IMG/VR virus record: IMGVR_UViG_3300010883_000061
Location: 1-46,518 of that record
Length of the DNA: 46,518 nucleotides
Strand: one strand, 5' to 3'
Origin: a virus
The position numbers were made by a program, and so were the translations under genes. Positions 41,270 through 46,518 of this stretch are shown piece by piece. The notes under the pieces are model-generated. The model had not been told where the DNA came from and did no database searches. It worked only from the letters and a program-made list of their open reading frames with translations. The first letter of the stretch is position 1, and every line of letters begins with the position of its first letter.

Positions 41270-43321
41270 TTAAGTCCTTCTTACGCCCATACCATATATT
41301 CCGTTCATCTTTTCTATTAAATGTTCTGGTCCTGTATATAATGACGACCCTTTATTTTTTCTTTCTTGGCTAGCATATCCGCCGACAAACGTATGTTCTT
41401 GGCCTTGTAGCTGGTTTTGTATAGAGTGAGAAACTTCGTTTGCCATCAATAAAGCTGAATACCTGTCTTTTCTAAGTCTGCCCTTTTTTCCTCCGGGCTC
41501 TACTGTTTGTGGGGTGTCCCACTTATCCCTGCCAGATGTTGTTTGCGTATGGTCTATTGTCGCAAGCTCATCTTTTAGAGACTCTATCTCCATAACGCAG
41601 TCTTCCATAGTGTCATAATGCCTGTTGGCTAACTTATCGTCTGTTATTGCTTCAGATAGCAGGATAGTATCAAATTTAGGGAATAGTAATGAACTAGTTT
41701 CCATGTCTTTTCTTAGGTTGTGGTTTGCTTTAAAAGTAAACTCAGATTTTGCAAATTGTATCATGTGTAGTATGTGCAAACCAGCTTCGCCATCTGTTGG
41801 CTTATTCTTTGATTCCCAATAGAACGGGTCTTTGTCATCATATTTTATATATGGCCATATTGCAATTTCTTTTTCTTTGATGGTATTTGCATCATGGAGG
41901 GCTTCCATTATGGCTATACCTCCTCCTTGTGCATCTATAGCTATATGCTCTGTGGGAAAAATTTTCATTAAGTCTAGTATTTTTCTTGCGCAATAGTTAT
42001 AGAAGCTTTCTAGCTGAGATTCTTTTCTTGTCTTTATTCGCTCTCTCATCGCTTGTCGACTACAGGTCCAGCAATATACAACCCTTCTGTGCATTTCATT
42101 TTGCTCCAGAACAACGATTGAAAAATTATCTGTTTCTGATGCTGGGTCTATGCCATAGATATACCTTTTATTTGGGTCTCCGAAAATGCAAGCGTCAAAA
42201 GCTACTTCGTCTCCGGAAGGAGTTCTTACGGGGTCGTTGGTTACGCATCTCTCCACTAAGCTTCTTCTGTAAAACCCTTCGGAGTCTTTCGCAAAGCATG
42301 CTTCATATTCCATTTCGTATCTAGATTTATTAAGCATAGCTTTAGCTTGTGCCATTTGAGATTTATCCATAAATCCTTCTGGAAGAAGCGACTCGGGTAT
42401 TCTCATTAAAGAATAATGATTCCAGTCAAAACCGTCCGGTATTGTTCCTTTAAAAACATTTTGCTCTAAAAATTTTTTGTCTCCTTTACTACGCACAATC
42501 TCCCTCTGTCTGACAAAATATTCGTAAAAGTGATTAAATGCGTAGTAAGCTGTTCCAGCTATAATTGTCTGGTTTCCAAAGCCAAGCTCCGCCTCTATTT
42601 CTTGGGCTTCTGCGTACATTCCAAGCTCTTTTAACTTTTGTATCTGCGCGTATTCTTTTACTTTGTCTGCTGGATTTGCCGAAACAGCGCCAAAACCCTT
42701 AATAACAACTTCGAATATTTCTTGTGGAATTGATGCAAATTCGTCTGCTATGATATAATTCGCTCTTAATCCACGAATCTTAGAGCCGTCGCCAAGAGGT
42801 ATAGCTATGATTTCGCTTTGACCAACATAAAACGTACATCTGTCAATATCTCTTTTTGGACCCTGTCCTCTAGATGAACCAACTATGTTTCGAAATATTG
42901 GAGAGTTCTTATAGAAAGTTTCCATATATTCAAAAAGGAGTTTAGATTGACGAAAGGCTGCGCCGATAACTATAATCTTGCTTCCTTGCATAAAGAAAGC
43001 TCTAAGTAAAGAATATAGCGCTAGAATCCATGTCTTGCCACCACCACGAGTTGCTATAAGCATTGGAAATTTTCTGTTCCAAAGTTCTCGTAATATGCAC
43101 AACTGAAAAGGCAAAAGGTCTACATTCAAAAGGTATTTACAGGTAAACCAAAAATTTTCCGGTTTACGCATGTAATCTAAAAACTCAATCATTGGATTGT
43201 CGTAATCTTGTTGTGGATTAATTAGATAATTTTTAACCGATATATTATCTACGTCACCTATGTTAAGGTGCGCGTGCTTTAATAGGCTTTCCACATGCTC
43301 TTTATTATTTTTTGTTGTCAT
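41270..43321 (-). CDS. terL: Terminase large subunit
   Basis: The protein has about 683 residues from ATG 43321 (MTTKNNKEHV), which overlaps the nuclease gene by 17 bases; an ATG 66 bases upstream is less likely. Walker A is ATRGGGKTW (about 88-96), Walker B is YIIADEFA (about 186-193). The nuclease domain has GIDPASETDNFSIVV (about 389), AIDAQGGG (about 460) and KKGRLRKDRYSALLMAN (about 611-627) with the acidic metal ligands. It is the ATPase-nuclease motor that packages DNA through the portal encoded next. All motifs appear intact. Confidence 0.93.
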   Translation of the reverse strand: MTTKNNKEHVESLLKHAHLNIGDVDNISVKNYLINPQQDYDNPMIEFLDYMRKPENFWFTCKYLLNVDLLPFQLCILRELWNRKFPMLIATRGGGKTWILALYSLLRAFFMQGSKIIVIGAAFRQSKLLFEYMETFYKNSPIFRNIVGSSRGQGPKRDIDRCTFYVGQSEIIAIPLGDGSKIRGLRANYIIADEFASIPQEIFEVVIKGFGAVSANPADKVKEYAQIQKLKELGMYAEAQEIEAELGFGNQTIIAGTAYYAFNHFYEYFVRQREIVRSKGDKKFLEQNVFKGTIPDGFDWNHYSLMRIPESLLPEGFMDKSQMAQAKAMLNKSRYEMEYEACFAKDSEGFYRRSLVERCVTNDPVRTPSGDEVAFDACIFGDPNKRYIYGIDPASETDNFSIVVLEQNEMHRRVVYCWTCSRQAMRERIKTRKESQLESFYNYCARKILDLMKIFPTEHIAIDAQGGGIAIMEALHDANTIKEKEIAIWPYIKYDDKDPFYWESKNKPTDGEAGLHILHMIQFAKSEFTFKANHNLRKDMETSSLLFPKFDTILLSEAITDDKLANRHYDTMEDCVMEIESLKDELATIDHTQTTSGRDKWDTPQTVEPGGKKGRLRKDRYSALLMANEVSHSIQNQLQGQEHTFVGGYASQERKNKGSSLYTGPEHLIEKMNGIYGMGVRRT

Positions 43322-43793
43322 ATTTATTTTGAACTTCCATAAATCTTTTAAATATACTAGAACAAACCTCTTTTGCATATTCACCACAAAAAAGAAATGG
43401 AACGTCGTATTTCTTTTGCAGCTCCAGTATTCTTTTCAAAAAAAACGGACCTCTTACTTTCATGTATTTTCTTTTATGGGCTGGTATTTTACTTCCTTTT
43501 GGGAACTCAACAACATCTTTCATGTTAAATTCTAATAAAACATATCTCCAAGGAAATTCTATCATTCTTTCAAGTTCTCTTTCAAATCTAGGCTGCGTTA
43601 TATTCGTAGCTAACTCTGAGACGTTTCCTTTTCTTTCTATGCATATATGGCTTTCGTATCCATATAACGTATAGTCTCCAGTCTTTATTGTCTGCTCTTC
43701 TGTTCCCGCACAGTATCCAGATTGACTGAACTCCCATCCGTCTTTTTCTCTGGTGTCTCTATAGACTAAATAAGGGTCGTATCCTTTTTGCAT
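43305..43793 (-). CDS. ERCC4-domain nuclease
   Basis: The protein has 162 residues. The N-terminal DTREKDGWEF, then IKTGDYTLYG, then ICIERKGNVSELATNI and RFERELERM reproduce the ERCC4/XPF nuclease signature (D-x-R-E, GDY, ERK). These enzymes cut branched DNA such as flaps, forks or Holliday junctions. Overlap with the dehydratase gene upstream (28 bases) and with the large terminase downstream (17 bases) puts it in the packaging operon, so trimming of branched concatemers before packaging, like T4 gp49, is a reasonable inference. Confidence 0.85.
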   Translation of the reverse strand: MQKGYDPYLVYRDTREKDGWEFSQSGYCAGTEEQTIKTGDYTLYGYESHICIERKGNVSELATNITQPRFERELERMIEFPWRYVLLEFNMKDVVEFPKGSKIPAHKRKYMKVRGPFFLKRILELQKKYDVPFLFCGEYAKEVCSSIFKRFMEVQNKYDNKK

Positions 43794-44833
43794 TCTATTT
43801 TCTTTTCGTCTTGGGTCACCATTCTTTTTACCATCTCGTTAAATGATGTTTCTGGTGACCATGATATTTCAGACTTAGCCTTATTATAGTCTCCGTGTAA
43901 AAACTCTACTTCCGCTGGTCGATAAAATTCTGGGTCAACAACAACAAGGTTTTCCCACTGTTTTATGCCAATAAAATCAAACGCAATCCTTATGAAGTCT
44001 CTGACAGTTCTGCTTGTTCCAGTAGCTATTACATAGTCTTCAGCTTGGTCCTGCTGCAACATCATCCACATGGCTTTAACGTAGTCTGGAGCATACCCCC
44101 AATCTCTAGCCGCATCTAGGTTTCCAAGTCGCAGCTTAGGGAATGTCTCTTCTGGATTCATTACAGATATTATGTTGTCTGGGTCAGAAACGGCGTCGAA
44201 AGGCTTGTTTTCACCGTTAATCCATCCTTTGAACTCGGCAACCCATTTTGTAATCTTCCTGCTGACAAACTTCTCTCCTCTTCTTTCGCTTTCGTGATTA
44301 AACAGGATTCCGCTGCAAGCGTACATGCCATATGCCTCTCTGTATATTCTAGTTTTATGGTGAGCTGCAAGTTTTGCGATAGCGTATGGAGATTGAGGTA
44401 CAAAAGGTGTGGACTCCCTTTGATATCCGTCTATGTCAACAGAGCTTCCAAACATTTCGGATGTGCTTGCTTGATAAAATTTGGCGTGAAAACAATATCT
44501 TCTTACAGACTCAAGTATGTTGAGAGGCCCTTCCGCGTCCACCTTCCAGGTATGTTGGGGCTCATTAAAAGAAGTCGCAACATGTGATTGGGCTGCTAAA
44601 TTATACACTTCGTCTGATTGATTGTCATTAATAACCGAAGAAACACTGATAAAATCAGTTACGTCGCCTTCGACTAGACTAAAGTCTGGATTAGACAATA
44701 AGTGGCTGAGCCTTTCTGTGTTGTTGGTGCTCGACCGTCGATTAACTCCTACAACCTTGTATCCTTTTTCTAGAAGAAGCTCTGTCAAATAAGAGCCATC
44801 CTGTCCTGTAACTCCAAAAATTATAGCTTTCAT
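43766..44833 (-). CDS. gmd: GDP-mannose 4,6-dehydratase
   Basis: The 355-residue protein converts GDP-mannose to GDP-4-keto-6-deoxymannose, the first step to GDP-fucose, GDP-rhamnose and related sugars. It has the Rossmann motif GVTGQDGSYL (7-16), NRRSS for NADP binding, NLAAQSHVATSF, QASTSEMFG, the catalytic pair in SPYAIAKLAA, the family signature GMYACSGILFNHESERRGEKFV, and LGNLDAARDWGYAPDYVKAM. Compared with usual members there is an insertion of about 25 residues between RKITKWVAEF and LRLGNLDA. The start overlaps the upstream gene as ATGA. It lies inside the packaging operon rather than with sugar genes. Confidence 0.93.
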   Translation of the reverse strand: MKAIIFGVTGQDGSYLTELLLEKGYKVVGVNRRSSTNNTERLSHLLSNPDFSLVEGDVTDFISVSSVINDNQSDEVYNLAAQSHVATSFNEPQHTWKVDAEGPLNILESVRRYCFHAKFYQASTSEMFGSSVDIDGYQRESTPFVPQSPYAIAKLAAHHKTRIYREAYGMYACSGILFNHESERRGEKFVSRKITKWVAEFKGWINGENKPFDAVSDPDNIISVMNPEETFPKLRLGNLDAARDWGYAPDYVKAMWMMLQQDQAEDYVIATGTSRTVRDFIRIAFDFIGIKQWENLVVVDPEFYRPAEVEFLHGDYNKAKSEISWSPETSFNEMVKRMVTQDEKKIECKKDTTLI

Positions 44834-45633
44834 TCCTCTTGCTCCATTTCAAGTTCTGATTCTGGCGTAAGCCAGGGCCTATCAACCTCATTGTCAGCAA
44901 AAACCATATCCTGTTTCATCTGGCCCTCCTTCGTCTTAGAAGCCTCATAAACTAGGCCACTCATTCTGCCCTCAGTTTCACGCATCTTCTGTTCATCAAG
45001 TAACTTAATGAGGGCAAATATATTTTTACCAGATTCTTCAACAGTTTTAAGTCGCTCGTTTCTTGTTGCTTTAAGGTCTTTAAATTTTCCATCTTTAGTT
45101 TTTTTAATTTCATTTATTTCTTTTGTGTACGATTCTGAAGTTCCCCTTAGTTGAACAACGGTGCGCAGAGCATTAGTCATAAAATCTGTGTCCCTATCAT
45201 CCATGTCCTTTTCCCTTTCCTCGGCTATCAGCTTCTCGTTCTCTTTTATTTCCTGTATTATATTCTTCTTCTGCTCCAAAGCTCGGTGCAATAATATGTC
45301 CTCAATTATAACATCCTTCATCATTATCTCATCGGTAGCCGTAACGCCCTGCTGAAAGAATTGGGAATATAGAGCCGCCCAACTATTTTCAAAATCCTCA
45401 ATTTCTTCAGGGAGCAAGCTTTTTTTAATCGTGGCCCAAAAATGTTTAGAATGAAGCTGGGAAATATATGCCTGAAGTTCTATGTTAGCGTTTTCTTGTG
45501 GGACAACGCTTCTTCTTTGCGTAATCGCTTCAACGCTTCTGTCAAGTTTTTGCGCAATTTCTTTATCAGACATAATAGATAAATTAGCGTCTATATATGA
45601 TATTTCTTCTTTACTAAGACGGCCGGTCTTCAT
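44830..45633 (-). CDS. HTH/coiled-coil protein, candidate small terminase subunit
   Basis: The protein has about 267 residues from ATG 45633 (MKTGRLSKEE), overlapping the sigma gene by 20 bases; an in-frame start 54 bases upstream is less likely. Residues 1-45 form an HTH-like domain (EISYIDANLSIMSDKEIAQK, then RSVEAITQRRS). The middle is helical and coiled (LEQKKNIIQEIKENEKLIAE), with a conserved-looking LRTVVQLRGTSESYTKEINE. The C-terminus is acidic. DNA-binding N-terminus, oligomeric helices and position in the terminase operon fit a small terminase subunit, but sequence alone does not prove it. A regulator is the alternative. Confidence 0.55.
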   Translation of the reverse strand: MKTGRLSKEEISYIDANLSIMSDKEIAQKLDRSVEAITQRRSVVPQENANIELQAYISQLHSKHFWATIKKSLLPEEIEDFENSWAALYSQFFQQGVTATDEIMMKDVIIEDILLHRALEQKKNIIQEIKENEKLIAEEREKDMDDRDTDFMTNALRTVVQLRGTSESYTKEINEIKKTKDGKFKDLKATRNERLKTVEESGKNIFALIKLLDEQKMRETEGRMSGLVYEASKTKEGQMKQDMVFADNEVDRPWLTPESELEMEQEE

Positions 45634-46255
45634 TTTCACACCATAAATCCTTATAGTTTGCAGATAGAATCTCTTTAATTTTTTCAAAGAGTTTTTCCTT
45701 TTTTGTTTTTGTAAGGCTTACACCATCCAAAAATCTTTTATAGTCACCTCTAATAGAAGCAGGTATTTCAGTATTTAATATTTTAATAACGTCTGCTGAA
45801 AAAATTTCCTTGTCCATGTCAGAGCTTGTGGACGCCTCTGTGTTATGTACAGAGTTAACATCAAATGGCTCCATAAGGCTTTTCTTCGAAGTGTTTCTTT
45901 TTATCCAATTGGAATATTTTTTACAATCCAGTCTGTCTGGAGCGTCTGTTTTACATAGCTTGCATTCGCATATAGGAGCTTCAACTCGCGTTAAATGTTT
46001 TCTTCTCATGTTTAAAAATCGCCACCTAACGTGCGTTTTTAAGAAAGTCAAAAGTCCATCTCTGGCGTTTTCTCTGGTAGATTTTTTAAAATTAAAAGAT
46101 TTTAACGCATCCAAGCAAAAAATAGTTCCTTCCTGGCGCATATCGTCAATATCATAATAACCAAACTTAAAGCTTGGCGCAAGATAATCAACAGTTTGTG
46201 ATATTACGTCAAGGACTTCGTCCTCCGTAAGGTCTTCGGGCACATCCAAGTTCAA
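45614..46255 (-). CDS. gp55-like late sigma factor
   Basis: The protein has 213 residues. Residues about 20-85 look like sigma region 2: FKFGYYDIDDMRQEGTIFCL followed by a helix ending LLTFLKTHVRWRFLNMRRKH. A cysteine cluster (ICECKLC, then DRLDCKKYSNW) follows, with RNTSKKSLMEPFDV, as I recall for gp55-like sigmas of large phages. The start TTG overlaps the stop of the upstream small gene (TTGA), so the start is coupled. The protein would direct host RNA polymerase to late promoters; the GGTGTATA motifs in this window are candidates. Region 4 is absent, as in gp55. Confidence 0.8.
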   Translation of the reverse strand: MNLDVPEDLTEDEVLDVISQTVDYLAPSFKFGYYDIDDMRQEGTIFCLDALKSFNFKKSTRENARDGLLTFLKTHVRWRFLNMRRKHLTRVEAPICECKLCKTDAPDRLDCKKYSNWIKRNTSKKSLMEPFDVNSVHNTEASTSSDMDKEIFSADVIKILNTEIPASIRGDYKRFLDGVSLTKTKKEKLFEKIKEILSANYKDLWCENEDRPS

Positions 46256-46398
46256 ACGTCTTTCTTGTTGGATTCAATAATATCTATACCGGTTTCATCA
46301 TCTGGGTCAGGAATCTCAAGGTCCTCATCAGATTTTTTCTTGCTTTCTTCTGCTTCTGTAGTGTATAATATTGAAGGGGTAAGTTTTTCATCAGTCAT
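46252..46398 (-). CDS. Small acidic protein upstream of sigma factor
   Basis: The 48-residue protein begins MTDEKLTPSILYTTEAEESK and ends IESNKKDV. About a third of its residues are acidic. AGGAG lies seven bases before ATG 46398, a clear ribosome binding site, and the stop overlaps the sigma start as TTGA. Function unknown. It could regulate or only couple translation of the sigma gene. Confidence 0.6.
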   Translation of the reverse strand: MTDEKLTPSILYTTEAEESKKKSDEDLEIPDPDDETGIDIIESNKKDV

Positions 46399-46430
46399 AT
46401 TGCGTCTCCTGTATAAAAGTGGACATTATA

Positions 46431-46438
46431 TTATACCC
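46431..46438 (-). promoter_or_regulatory. Variant promoter motif GGGTATAA (sigma-terminase operon)
   Basis: TAGGGTATAATATAATGTCC on the minus strand lies in the divergent gap, 33 bases before the 48-residue gene. It has GGGTATAA instead of GGTGTATAA and also fits a host-type -10 (TATAAT), so it may be a middle or host sigma promoter. Confidence 0.45.
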
Positions 46439-46476
46439 TAAAAAATGGAAAAAAGTCAATAAAAGTGAGGAAATTA

Positions 46477-46518
46477 TGAATCAAGTATGGAGTGAAGCGG
46501 AAAAACAGTTTATCAGGG
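46477..46518 (+). CDS. 5' end of divergent gene, HTH/Myb-like start
   Basis: Only 14 codons are in the window: ATG 46477 preceded by GTGAGGAAATT, reading MNQVWSEAEKQFIR before the right edge. A W-S-x-x-E-x-x-F-I start is typical of small SANT/HTH DNA-binding proteins and recalls the N-terminus of the candidate small terminase (RLSKEEISYID). The gene is divergent from the sigma-terminase operon. Confidence 0.5.

Noticed and set aside
43322-43387. Longer N-terminus for the large terminase
   Set aside because: The extra 22 residues lie inside the nuclease gene and lack a good ribosome site.
1-46518. CRISPR arrays, tRNAs, insertion sequences, integrase or attachment sites
   Set aside because: None seen. 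Intergenic gaps are under about 100 bases and hold only promoters, ribosome sites and terminators.

Overview
The window is part of the genome of a large tailed dsDNA phage (Caudoviricetes). It carries a near-complete virion assembly block: late sigma factor, terminase, portal, prohead protease and scaffold, capsid, neck, tail tube, tape measure and tail tip. Genes are tightly packed, overlaps are common, there are no metabolic operons, and almost everything is on the minus strand. By eye GC is about 40 %. No host marker, integrase or tRNA is visible, so the host is unknown. Several families (tail tube, neck proteins, gp55-like sigma) look like those of large marine myo- or siphophages, but no contractile sheath gene was recognised here.

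Layout in the order of minus-strand transcription (right to left). 46.4-41.3 kb: a small acidic protein, a gp55-like late sigma factor, an HTH/coiled-coil protein (candidate small terminase), GDP-mannose 4,6-dehydratase, an ERCC4-type nuclease and the large terminase, nearly all with overlapping ends. 41.2-39.0 kb: portal. 38.9-35.8 kb: prohead protease fused to scaffold, a decoration-like protein and the major capsid protein, closed by a strong intrinsic terminator. 35.7-29.0 kb: head-tail connector and neck genes, including two tandem beta-helix proteins. 28.9-27.6 kb: tail tube, closed by a second terminator. 27.5-24.9 kb: small tail and chaperone-like genes. 24.9-11.2 kb: one 4546-residue tape measure gene. 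11.2-1.06 kb: a third beta-helix protein with a LamG-like end, tail and baseplate hub proteins, a small zinc protein and a last virion protein. At the left edge two plus-strand genes (a possible single-strand annealing protein and a Whirly-like ssDNA-binding protein) converge on the structural block. At the right edge a plus-strand gene starts divergently.

Two themes stand out. First, the tape measure protein is a composite: a normal N-terminal tape measure core is followed by segments holding a HAD-phosphatase-like domain, a PDDEXK-nuclease-like region and an HD-phosphohydrolase-like domain, separated by five copies of a TPGEFVVN module. Second, a motif reading GGTGTATA on the minus strand stands just upstream of the heads of at least five transcription units, in a window that also encodes a gp55-like sigma. 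This suggests a late promoter class read by that sigma. There is no gene-free stretch longer than about 100 bases.
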